Positions 1-5,944 are shown, counted from the first letter of the stretch. The stretch is DNA of 8,453 nucleotides from Phycisphaeraceae bacterium (GCA_009827205.1 WUAK01000114.1:1-8453), one strand, 5' to 3'. The notes: generated by a model from the sequence alone, not told the origin. Numbers and translations are program-made.

Positions 1-571
1 CGCTGTCGGTCAGCATCGGGAAGTCCGGTGCGTCTCTTTGGATCCGTTCCCGAGGTCTCTTCGGGGCATCCGGGCGGTTGTCGTTGTTGCGGGCTTCTTG
101 CAGCCTGATGTTCTGTTCGGCGATCGTTTTCAGGTTTTTGGCGGTCTCGTTGAACGGCTCTTTCTCGAGCACGCCGTTAATCTCGGCGAGCGCGAGATCG
201 TTGCGCTCGTTCTTCATCAGCCAACGCGCGAGCTGGATGAGCTGCTCGGCGTCGTCGTCATCGATTGATGCGCGGACACTGCGGTAGCGATCCTCGATCG
301 GAGCCTGGATGTACGACTCGCGGATCTTGCCAATCTCGATGGTCGTGCGGATGCCGTTGATGTTGAGCGTGATCGCCTCGTCGGTTTCCTCGACGAGTGT
401 GCCCGTGATGACCTGCCCGTCGTGGAGGATGACGGTTGCGGTCCGGCCCTCGCCCTCGGGCTGGATGACATGCGTGAGCGGGGAGTTTGCCGAGTCGCCG
501 GCGCCGAGCAGCAGAGGTGCAGACATCACGAGACCGGCTGCAACGAGTGCGAGCGGGACGAATCGACGCAT
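1..571 (-). CDS. Secreted hypothetical protein with small beta-type domain and helical repeat, C-terminus cut off
   Basis: The frame is open from the ATG at 571 to the left edge (190 codons), so the C-terminus is missing. Residues 1-24 form a signal peptide: two Arg, a hydrophobic core (VPLALVAAGLVM) and a small-residue region ending LLLGAG. Residues 44-88 alternate hydrophobic and polar residues around HDGQVITGTL and NINGIRTTIEIGKI, which reads like a short Sm/SH3-like beta barrel. Residues 105-155 look helical and TPR-like (LARWLMKNERNDLALAEING, then an LEKEP turn). The visible end is Arg/Pro/Asp-rich and probably disordered. An in-frame GTG 27 bases upstream is possible, but the ATG gives a clean signal peptide. 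No strong Shine-Dalgarno was seen. It lies 73 bp downstream of the FapA-like gene and may be the last member of that operon. I do not recognise a named family; a periplasmic role is inferred from the signal peptide. Confidence 0.8.
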   Translation of the reverse strand, partial: MRRFVPLALVAAGLVMSAPLLLGAGDSANSPLTHVIQPEGEGRTATVILHDGQVITGTLVEETDEAITLNINGIRTTIEIGKIRESYIQAPIEDRYRSVRASIDDDDAEQLIQLARWLMKNERNDLALAEINGVLEKEPFNETAKNLKTIAEQNIRLQEARNNDNRPDAPKRPRERIQRDAPDFPMLTDS

Positions 572-644
572 CGGGTTGGGGTGTGGCTCGCCGGTCACCT
601 GCACAGATTGTGCGGCAAGTCGGTCCCGATGTCCAGCGGCCCGG

Positions 645-2192
645 TCATGCGGCCTTCTTGAGAGCCTCTGGGAGGTCATCCGGCGTGAAGGAGCCCGCCG
701 CTTTCTCGATCTCCGCGTAAATGCCGAGCATCACTTGTGTTCCGTCACCAAGGTCCTTGCAGATCAGTTGTCCTTCGCCGTCAAGCGAGATCTCGATAGG
801 GCCTTCGATGTCTTGCAGGAGCACCGCGGAGAGACCGGCGACTCTGATCTCTGCGTTGTGGCACAGACGCCTGTGGATCGTGAGCCGCGGCGATTCCAAT
901 TCGGTTGCTGCGATCGCGGCACTGATCGACTCCGTGAGGACCTGGACTTTGCCCTCGTGTTCTGCCGCTTCGAACTGAAGTTGGGTCAGCAGTTCGGCCT
1001 TCGTGCTCGAGGAGTCGGGATCATCGTTGAGTTCGGCGATCTTGTTCAGGCAGTCCATTGCTCTTGCCCTGCACTTGTTGATGATGCCCAGGGCTTCGCT
1101 GATCATGACATCGAACTCGGGCACTCTGCCGAGTGTCATGACAGCGCGCGAACCAGTAGGTGTACCGACCTGTGCGAGCTCGCACTTACCGAGCACCGCG
1201 ATCTCGCCGCACAAGAGTGTTGCGGAAGGCGAGACCATATTCCTTGTGACGATCACGTTGCAATCGTTGATGTCGTTCTCGACAGTAAGGTCACGGCCAA
1301 CCCTGCAGTCGCACGCGTCAAGGTACGTTGTGTTCAGATCTCGTCCGGCGAATATTTTGCCCTTGCCCCGGCCTGCCATTCCAACTCGGAGGGCGATGTC
1401 ACGCCCGGATACGAGCTCCGCGGCTTCGACGAGCCCGCCGACAGCAATCGACTTGCCCGACTGCACAACGAACCCGTCGCGCACGCCCTGCGAGATGACG
1501 ATGCTGCCAGGGAAGTCGATGTTCCCTGTCGAGAAATCCACGTGCCCGTGAATCTCGAGTGTCGGGCTGACAGAGATCTTGTCACGTTCGAAGACCAGGC
1601 GGCCTGCGACCTTCGCGAAGATGCATCCGTCCTCGTGGCGTTCAAGTGAGTTGGAGTCGATCTTGGTGCTCGAGGCCTTGCCGGGTTTGGCTGGCACGTT
1701 GTTCCCGCAAACGTCGATGCCATCGGTGCCTTGGGTCGCCTTGCGGATCACACCGACCCGCTGTCCCGATTTCACGATCATAAAGGCTGAACGCTCACGG
1801 AAATCGAGCTGCTCGGCGTCCGAGTCCTCTCCCAGATTCTCGGGTTCGGTCTCTCGCTCGACGACTGACCTCCGTGATTGCTCGTAGACAACCTGGAGTT
1901 CGTGAGAGAGCTCGAAGGACTCGTCGTCGCCGTCGACGGGGCGTCTGCCTTCGGCGATGAGCGCCCGCATCGGGTTCACCTGTGAGAAGTCGTGGGTCTT
2001 GTACGACCCGATGGCATCCTGGATCCGCTTGGGCAGCGTCGAGCTCTGCTGTATGGCGTGCGAGAGCACCACGGCTGTTACGAACTCTACCGTTATCTCT
2101 GCCGGGTCCATCCCCTGCTGGAGGACAAGATACGATTCCATCTTGTCAGAGGAAGTCTGAACGGAGACTTTATTTTCGTTGTCTTGGGTCAT
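645..2192 (-). CDS. DUF342/FapA family protein (beta-helix, polymer-like scaffold)
   Basis: A 515-residue protein with the FapA (DUF342) architecture. Residues 1-115 are the N-terminal domain and 130-200 hold the family's GTDGIDVCGNNVPAKPGK-type segment. Residues 205-355 are a right-handed beta-helix of short Gly-rich rungs (HGHVDFSTGNIDFPGS, VGGLVEAAELVSGRDIAL, RGKGKIFAGRDL). Residues 365-430 are a probable coiled coil, and a short beta-rich tail ends LKKAA. No signal peptide or membrane span is seen, so it is likely cytoplasmic. FapA homologues are linked to flagellar placement and signalling in some bacteria, and the beta-helix resembles bactofilins; a scaffold or effector role here is inference. 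The start at 2192 gives MTQDNENK, 28 bp after the CheY-like stop. The open frame runs further upstream, but only through the CheY-like gene in another frame, so a longer start is rejected. The protein has 11 Cys, including DACDC at 292-296, which is unusual for a cytoplasmic protein. Confidence 0.88.
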   Translation of the reverse strand: MTQDNENKVSVQTSSDKMESYLVLQQGMDPAEITVEFVTAVVLSHAIQQSSTLPKRIQDAIGSYKTHDFSQVNPMRALIAEGRRPVDGDDESFELSHELQVVYEQSRRSVVERETEPENLGEDSDAEQLDFRERSAFMIVKSGQRVGVIRKATQGTDGIDVCGNNVPAKPGKASSTKIDSNSLERHEDGCIFAKVAGRLVFERDKISVSPTLEIHGHVDFSTGNIDFPGSIVISQGVRDGFVVQSGKSIAVGGLVEAAELVSGRDIALRVGMAGRGKGKIFAGRDLNTTYLDACDCRVGRDLTVENDINDCNVIVTRNMVSPSATLLCGEIAVLGKCELAQVGTPTGSRAVMTLGRVPEFDVMISEALGIINKCRARAMDCLNKIAELNDDPDSSSTKAELLTQLQFEAAEHEGKVQVLTESISAAIAATELESPRLTIHRRLCHNAEIRVAGLSAVLLQDIEGPIEISLDGEGQLICKDLGDGTQVMLGIYAEIEKAAGSFTPDDLPEALKKAA

Positions 2193-2220
2193 GTGCGCGT
2201 CCCGCCGGCAATGAACCCCT

Positions 2221-2589
2221 TTACGCCGCCTTCTTGGTGAGCGTCTCGGTGATCCTCTGGCTGAGAGACTCAGGCGTGAAGGGCTTGACAACATAGTTGT
2301 TGACCCCTGCCTTGATGGCCTCGATAACTCGTGACTTCTCGCTCTCGGTGGTGACCATGATGATGGGGGTGTTCTTATCAGTCTGGCGTACGTGCTTGAC
2401 GAATGTGATGCCGTCCATGTTGGGCATGTTCCAGTCGACGAGCATGAGGTCCGGCTCAAACGCGCCGACCTTCGAGAGAGCGTCTTGACCGTCGCAGGCC
2501 TCCTCGATCTCGGTGTAGCCCAGCTGCGTGAGAACAGACTTCTGGATCGAGCGCATGGTCTTGGAATCGTCAACTAGCAGAATTTTCAT
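2221..2589 (-). CDS. CheY-like single-domain response regulator
   Basis: A 122-residue stand-alone receiver domain. It has the full set of catalytic residues: acidic pair Asp7-Asp8 in KILLVDDSK, phospho-acceptor Asp52 in LVDWNMPNMDG, Thr80/Thr81 in IMVTTES, and Lys102 in VVKPFTPE. No output domain is fused, so it must act by binding partners. The ATG at 2589 is preceded by GAGGAAAG, a good ribosome binding site at normal spacing. Longer in-frame starts upstream run into the CheX gene and are rejected. It sits between the CheX phosphatase gene (37 bp upstream) and the FapA-like gene (28 bp downstream), clearly one transcription unit. CheX presumably dephosphorylates it and the FapA-like protein may be its target. 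The cognate kinase is not in this window. It is CheY-like in fold and size, but orthology to chemotaxis CheY is not established. Confidence 0.95.
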   Translation of the reverse strand: MKILLVDDSKTMRSIQKSVLTQLGYTEIEEACDGQDALSKVGAFEPDLMLVDWNMPNMDGITFVKHVRQTDKNTPIIMVTTESEKSRVIEAIKAGVNNYVVKPFTPESLSQRITETLTKKAA

Positions 2590-2626
2590 CGGACTTTCCT
2601 CGTGCGTAAGTTCGTCAATGTGTGGT

Positions 2627-3106
2627 TCAGGCTGCCTTGCTGGCGGCATTGGATTCACGGATCGCGATCTCGATCGCGAGATCACCCTGGCTCGTAGTAC
2701 ATGGGATAGTCACGCAGGGGGTATCGCTGCGCGAGGTGATCTGATGACCCGTCCCGATGACCACACTCGGGCAGCTGATCGAGACGTCTTTGTCAACGAA
2801 CATGCCCTTGGCAGACCCAGAGACCATGTTGACGAGTTCTCCAACCGCGTCTGCGAAGTCCGGAGAATCCACCGGGAACTCCATGCCGCAGAAAGCGGTG
2901 ATGAGTTTCGATGCGGTTTCTTTCGGGAAACTGAGGACGACGGAGCCGACCACGTCTCCGGACATCCCGATGATTCCAGACACGTCGTACGTTGCCGAGT
3001 TGCCCTGTTTGATCGCCGGTTGATTGATGGTCACGGGCATGTGCAACATGGTTGAGAAAACATTCTGGATGCTCTTAATGAACGGTGTGATGAATTGCGG
3101 GTCCAT
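2627..3106 (-). CDS. cheX: CheX-type CheY-P phosphatase
   Basis: A 159-residue protein matching the CheX family over its whole length. The N-terminus MDPQFITPFIKSIQNVF is the typical first helix. Residues 41-62 (GIIGMSGDVVGSVVLSF) form the central sheet, and residues 86-96 (DAVGELVNMVSG) carry the E-x-x-N phosphatase signature with Glu90 and Asn93. The segment SCPSVVIGTG at 111-120 follows as in other members. Only one E-x-x-N copy is present, as in CheX and unlike the two of most CheC proteins; CheX normally works as a dimer. The expected role is to remove phosphate from a CheY-type receiver, and the next gene encodes exactly such a receiver. The start at 3106 is preceded by GGATAGGAACAAC. 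The frame is open much further upstream, across the tRNA, but that extension has no family match. It is the first gene of the operon. Confidence 0.92.
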   Translation of the reverse strand: MDPQFITPFIKSIQNVFSTMLHMPVTINQPAIKQGNSATYDVSGIIGMSGDVVGSVVLSFPKETASKLITAFCGMEFPVDSPDFADAVGELVNMVSGSAKGMFVDKDVSISCPSVVIGTGHQITSRSDTPCVTIPCTTSQGDLAIEIAIRESNAASKAA

Positions 3107-3131
3107 GTTGTTCCTATCCACGCCAGTTTGA

Positions 3132-3278
3132 GGCTGGTCCTGCTGGTCCTTAGCCAATATCAACCCTGTGATCGAACGATCTGAGGGTCCACTTGAGGAC
3201 TGGATCTCAGCACCGGGAATTGGATTCCGGACCGTGTCCTTCGGAATTTGGTCGTTTGGCGAACCTTCGCCTGAAACG
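3132..3278 (-). promoter_or_regulatory. Structured leader of the cheX operon (four potential hairpins)
   Basis: The 184 bases between the tRNA terminator and cheX contain no gene but four successive inverted repeats. They are 3253-3278 (CGTTT and GGCGA pairing with TCGCC and AAACG, 4-base loop, 2-base bulge), 3224-3247 (ATTCC and GGAC pairing with GTCC and GGAAT, 3-base loop, 3-base bulge), 3181-3210 (CTGAG/CTCAG around GTCC/GGAC) and 3132-3155 (GGCT/AGCC). The middle arm ATTCC at 3224-3228 can pair instead with GGAAT at 3216-3220, so two folds compete. I match it to no known riboswitch and see no convincing promoter. A regulatory leader is inferred; the pairing is seen. Confidence 0.4.
3133..3150. 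repeat. Perfect tandem 9-bp direct repeat
   Basis: Two exact adjacent copies of GCTGGTCCT (plus strand) lie 27-44 bases upstream of the cheX start. On the coding strand each reads AGGACCAGC, giving two AGGA boxes in addition to the ribosome binding site. It could be slippage or a protein/RNA-binding site; nothing more can be said. Confidence 0.7.
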
Positions 3279-3293
3279 CCGTTGCAGTGGGCG

Positions 3294-3328
3294 TAAAAAG
3301 AGAATCGGCCGGCGAAGAACGCCGGCCG
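3294..3328 (-). terminator. Rho-independent terminator of tRNA-Leu
   Basis: A perfect 9-bp GC-rich stem (CGGCCGGCG at 3306-3314, CGCCGGCCG at 3320-3328) with an AAGAA loop. On the minus strand it is followed by ATTCTCTTTTT. It begins 7 bases after the 3' end of the tRNA, so it should end the tRNA transcript and separate it from cheX. Confidence 0.88.
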
Positions 3329-3334
3329 GTGCAA

Positions 3335-3418
3335 TGCCCAGGAGAGGACTCGAACCTCCACCCTGTTTCCAGGACTACCACCTCAAGGTAGCGCGTCTGC
3401 CAGTTCCGCCACCTGGGC
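3335..3418 (-). tRNA. tRNA-Leu (anticodon GAG)
   Basis: An 84-base cloverleaf. The 7-bp acceptor GCCCAGG/CCTGGGC is perfect with discriminator A. The D arm is GCG/CGC, the anticodon stem is CTACC/GGTAG around loop TTGAGGT (anticodon GAG, reading CUC and CUU), and the class II long variable arm is CCTG/CAGG with a GAAA loop. The T arm is GGAGG/CCTCT with TTCGAGT. The long variable arm and A discriminator support leucine. CCA is not encoded, so it must be added after transcription. Confidence 0.97.
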
Positions 3419-3452
3419 AATGGTGAGCCGGAAAAGCCATGGGTCTCTCCGG

Positions 3453-3482
3453 CGGGCGAAAGTATACGCACAGCTTCGCCCG
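3453..3482. repeat. 8-bp inverted repeat around the tRNA -10 box
   Basis: CGGGCGAA at 3453-3460 and its exact reverse complement TTCGCCCG at 3475-3482 are separated by 14 bp that contain the TATACT box and the palindrome GTATAC. The 22-bp centre-to-centre spacing is about two DNA turns, which fits a dimeric operator, but chance cannot be excluded. Confidence 0.6.
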
Positions 3483-3488
3483 AATCGA
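3461..3488 (-). promoter_or_regulatory. Probable promoter of tRNA-Leu
   Basis: The minus strand carries TATACT at 3466-3461 (five of six matches to the sigma-70 -10 box). A weak -35 TCGATT lies at 3488-3483 across a 16-bp spacer. The expected start near 3454 leaves a leader of about 36 bases before the tRNA. The -10 is good and the -35 poor, so the call rests on position and the -10. Confidence 0.5.
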
Positions 3489-3565
3489 CTCGCTCAGCGG
3501 AACAAGGCGCTCCTAGAGTCACGCCCGGGCACCGGTATCCGGACCCAGAACACCAAGGAGAGCCC

Positions 3566-4039
3566 ATGGCAGCCGCGGAAACGCAATTCGGTGAAGCGAT
3601 CGAGCACGCCCGGACAAAGGCCGAGGAGGCCGGTGTCTTCCTGTCCGTCAAGCTTGAAGGCGGTGAGTTGGTCTGTCAGGCGCTTGGCTCCGCTGAGGAG
3701 GCGTTCTACAGGCTCCAGCCTCGTAGTGAAGGCCTCTTTGTTGTTCTTGATATGAAGGATCGCTGGCAGAGCGAGTCGATCGAGTCTGACCTCATGCACT
3801 CGGGTGACTCGCTTGAAGAACTCTTCGACGAGGAGCTGGCCGAGCTTGGCTATGAGGGCGACACGCCGACGTATCAGCACTTCCGTGATGATGAGATGCG
3901 TTTCGTCTTTCAGTCGCCGGTGCCCATCGATGGCAGGTCAGCAGACGAGGCGGGTGTGATCGCATCCCAGTATCTTCTCGGATATGAAGCTTGTTTCCGT
4001 CAGCTCGGTGACATGGACGAAGACGACGGCGAAGAATAA
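3566..4039 (+). CDS. Acidic cytoplasmic protein of unknown function
   Basis: A 157-residue protein with a strong AAGGAG ribosome binding site 6 bases before the ATG. It has no signal peptide or membrane span. The N-terminus (EAIEHARTKAEEAG, residues 10-23) is helical. Next comes a beta-rich middle (VFLSVKLEGGELVCQAL; SEGLFVVLDMKDRWQSESI), then an acidic helix (DSLEELFDEELAELGYEG), a further strand (MRFVFQSPVP), a helix (ADEAGVIASQYLLGYEACFRQL) and the acidic tail DMDEDDGEE. The alternating alpha/beta pattern and size vaguely recall YbjN or type III chaperone-like folds, but I see no diagnostic motif and assign no family. It lies 39 bp upstream of the glycosyltransferase on the same strand and is probably co-transcribed, so a link to polysaccharide metabolism is possible. 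No clear promoter was found in the 147 bp between it and the tRNA. Confidence 0.85.
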   Translation: MAAAETQFGEAIEHARTKAEEAGVFLSVKLEGGELVCQALGSAEEAFYRLQPRSEGLFVVLDMKDRWQSESIESDLMHSGDSLEELFDEELAELGYEGDTPTYQHFRDDEMRFVFQSPVPIDGRSADEAGVIASQYLLGYEACFRQLGDMDEDDGEE

Positions 4040-4078
4040 GAGACCAGTTGGGACTCTTTTGAGGGGACGGGCCGAGAC

Positions 4079-5536
4079 ATGCGCATCCTGATGCTGGGCT
4101 GGGAATTCCCGCCCTTTATCGCCGGCGGACTTGGCACAGCCTGCAACGGGCTTGTGCGCGCACTGGATCGGCTTGATCAGGAAGTGCTGTTCGTCTTGCC
4201 GCGCGAGGCCGACGGCAACGTGACCGATAAGGTGCGCATCGTTGGTCCGAACGTCGAGCGCAAGTCCTCGTCAGCGCCGGCAGCACCCGCACCAGCTAGC
4301 AATTCTGATGCTGAAGCGGAGCACGTTTCAAGCAGTGTGCCCGCCTCGGAACAACAAACCGGTACCGACGGCTTCAAGAACGCGACATTCTTCTCCGTGC
4401 CCGCGGGTCGCACCAGCCCTTATAACGCTTTCGCACCGGAAGAACCGGGCTCACTGGAAACACTCGATAGTGAGCAACACCCAGCCAGCCCTGGGGCTGC
4501 GCCGGGTGCTATCCCGCCCGGCGTGACGCCCAAGCAGTACAAGGCGCTCGCGGCCGCGGGTGTTGCACCCTCGCCCGAGTCTTACGACGGGCGATCGGGC
4601 GACCACTACGGCGGGGACATGATCGGTGACTCCGCCCGCTATGCGAGGTTTGTGACCACGATCGCCGAGCGAGAGGAATTCGATGTCATCCACGCGCACG
4701 ATTGGATGACGTACGCCGCGGGGGTTGCCGCTTCGACGATCAGCGGTAAACCTCTCGTCGCGCACGTTCACTCAACCGAGTTTGATCGCTCGGGTGAATC
4801 AGTCAACCAGCAGATTTACAACCTCGAACGCCTGGGCATGCACGCCGCGGAGCGGATCATCGCGGTCAGCAAGCTCACGCAGTCGATCTGTGTCCGTCGG
4901 TACGGCGTGGACCCATCGAAGATCGAAGTGGTGTACAACGGGATCGATGATGACCGCATGCAGCCGAGTCAGGCTCAGAACATCGCCAGCACAGACAAGA
5001 TTGTTCTCTTCCTTGGGCGCATCACGATGCAGAAGGGCCCCGAGTATTTCGTGAGAGCAGCCAAGCGCGTGCTTGAGAAGTACGACAATGTGAAGTTTGT
5101 CGTCGCTGGTGCTGGTGACATGGCCGTACGCATGATCGAGGAAGCTGCGAACCTCGGGATCGGTCACAAGGTGCTCTTTACAGGTTTCCTGCGAGGCAAG
5201 GACGTCGATCGAGTCTTTCAGATGGCTGACTGCTATGTCATGCCCAGTGTTTCCGAGCCCTTCGGGATCGCGCCGCTCGAGGCGATGAAGAACGACGTGC
5301 CAGTCATCATCAGCAAGCAGTCTGGAGTGAGCGAGGTTCTTACGCACGCGCTGAAGGTCGATTTCTGGGATGTCGATGAGATGGCCAACAAGATTGTTGC
5401 CGTGCTCAGGTATCCGCCTCTGAGCCAGACGCTCCGCCAGCACGGCCCGATGGAACTTCGAGGCCTGACCTGGGACGGCGCAGCAAAGCGGACGGCCGAT
5501 GTTTACCAGGCCGTCCGCGAGTTGGAACTCGTCTAG
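4079..5536 (+). CDS. Glycosyltransferase family 4, glycogen/starch synthase-like
   Basis: A 485-residue GT-B glycosyltransferase. The N-terminal domain begins MRILMLGWEFPPFIAGGLGT; the glycine loop GGLG at 16-19 is typical of the glycogen synthase side of the superfamily. Residues 202-239 carry FDVIHAHDWMTYAAG and LVAHVHSTEFDRSGE, and VVYNGID (284-290) ends the acceptor domain. The C-terminal nucleotide-sugar domain has FLGRITMQKG (Arg314, Lys319) and the E-x7-E motif SEPFGIAPLE (Glu393, Glu401). Residues 63-165 are a low-complexity Pro/Ala/Ser/Glu-rich stretch, longer than usual. It should transfer a sugar from a nucleotide donor to a growing glucan or similar polymer, in the cytoplasm. Donor and acceptor cannot be read from sequence. 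The ATG is preceded by GAGGGG at slightly long spacing. No branching enzyme or amylase is in the window. Confidence 0.93.
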   Translation: MRILMLGWEFPPFIAGGLGTACNGLVRALDRLDQEVLFVLPREADGNVTDKVRIVGPNVERKSSSAPAAPAPASNSDAEAEHVSSSVPASEQQTGTDGFKNATFFSVPAGRTSPYNAFAPEEPGSLETLDSEQHPASPGAAPGAIPPGVTPKQYKALAAAGVAPSPESYDGRSGDHYGGDMIGDSARYARFVTTIAEREEFDVIHAHDWMTYAAGVAASTISGKPLVAHVHSTEFDRSGESVNQQIYNLERLGMHAAERIIAVSKLTQSICVRRYGVDPSKIEVVYNGIDDDRMQPSQAQNIASTDKIVLFLGRITMQKGPEYFVRAAKRVLEKYDNVKFVVAGAGDMAVRMIEEAANLGIGHKVLFTGFLRGKDVDRVFQMADCYVMPSVSEPFGIAPLEAMKNDVPVIISKQSGVSEVLTHALKVDFWDVDEMANKIVAVLRYPPLSQTLRQHGPMELRGLTWDGAAKRTADVYQAVRELELV

Positions 5537-5545
5537 TTGTCCCAC

Positions 5546-5574
5546 GATCCGGCCTGCGCGGCAGACCGGGGATC
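5546..5574. terminator. Possible hairpin between convergent genes
   Basis: GATCCGG (5546-5552) can pair with CCGG-GG-ATC (5566-5574) with a two-base bulge, in the 36-bp gap between convergent stop codons and touching the last codon of the minus gene. There is no T run on either strand, so intrinsic termination is doubtful. Confidence 0.25.
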
Positions 5575-5803
5575 AGGCGCCGCCGATTTCCTCTTCAGGA
5601 ATCTTCTGCTTATCTACCTCTTCCTCGAGTTCTTGCTGCTTCTCTTCAGAGAGGTCTTCGATCGCGCTCTTGGGTGGATCGCCGCCGCCACCTCCGAGGA
5701 GGTTTGCGTACGCGAAGTACCCCGCTGCGCCAAGCAGAACAACGGCGATGATGATCTTGATCGTGTTGCCTGAGCCCCCGCCCGAGCTTTCTCCGTCAGC
5801 CAT
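5573..5803 (-). CDS. Small single-pass membrane protein with acidic tail
   Basis: A 76-residue protein. The ATG at 5803 is chosen over an upstream in-frame ATG at 5833 because AAGGAG lies 7 bases before it. Residues 1-13 are a short Gly/Ser-rich hydrophilic segment, 15-34 one transmembrane helix (TIKIIIAVVLLGAAGYFAYA), and 37-41 a five-Gly hinge. Residues 46-70 form a charged helix rich in Glu, Lys and Gln. The most likely topology is N-in with the acidic part outside, but the charges near the helix are few, so this is uncertain. I recognise no family. It follows the permease gene in the same direction after 141 bp, close enough for a shared transcript, but a separate promoter is possible. 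Confidence 0.8.
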   Translation of the reverse strand: MADGESSGGGSGNTIKIIIAVVLLGAAGYFAYANLLGGGGGDPPKSAIEDLSEEKQQELEEEVDKQKIPEEEIGGA

Positions 5804-5927
5804 GACAGTCTCCTTCGTCAGTCCCCGCGCCAAAGAAATGGGCGCTCACCAATCAATCGGGCAGAAGAGCCCAGATAGTGCATTCTACGGCAAATGGGAC
5901 TGGCTTGTGCGGTATTGCACAGTAAAC

Positions 5928-5939
5928 GCCTGATCAGGC
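5928..5939. repeat. 12-bp palindrome GCCTGATCAGGC downstream of the permease
   Basis: A perfect palindrome 6 bases after the permease stop codon. As RNA it can only form a 4-bp stem with a GATC loop followed by GTTTAC, a weak terminator; as DNA it could be a binding site for the downstream small gene. A second small hairpin (GGGC/GCCC, 5859-5872) lies in the same 141-bp gap. Confidence 0.45.
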
Positions 5940-5944
5940 AGCAA

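Noticed and set aside
572..644. Hairpin GCACA/TGTGC between the FapA-like and secreted-protein genes as a terminator
   Set aside because: Five pairs with a 3-base loop and no T run on the minus strand; too weak to be called a terminator.
309..1649. A 446-codon open frame on the plus strand, antisense to the FapA-like gene
   Set aside because: It lies fully over a gene with clear family features on the other strand; its translation is Arg/Asp/Cys/His-rich without any domain pattern, as expected from a GC-rich shadow frame.
2193..2573. Upstream extension of the FapA-like reading frame to 2573
   Set aside because: The added residues are Arg/Ser-rich and come from the CheY-like gene read in another frame; the FapA family N-terminus fits the start at 2192.
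3107..3361. Extension of CheX by 85 residues across the leader and into the tRNA
   Set aside because: It would overlap a terminator and the tRNA gene, and the CheX family begins at MDPQF with a ribosome binding site just before it.
4799..5545. A 248-codon minus-strand frame antisense to the glycosyltransferase
   Set aside because: The plus-strand gene has intact catalytic motifs throughout; the antisense translation is His/Asp/Leu-rich without recognisable features.
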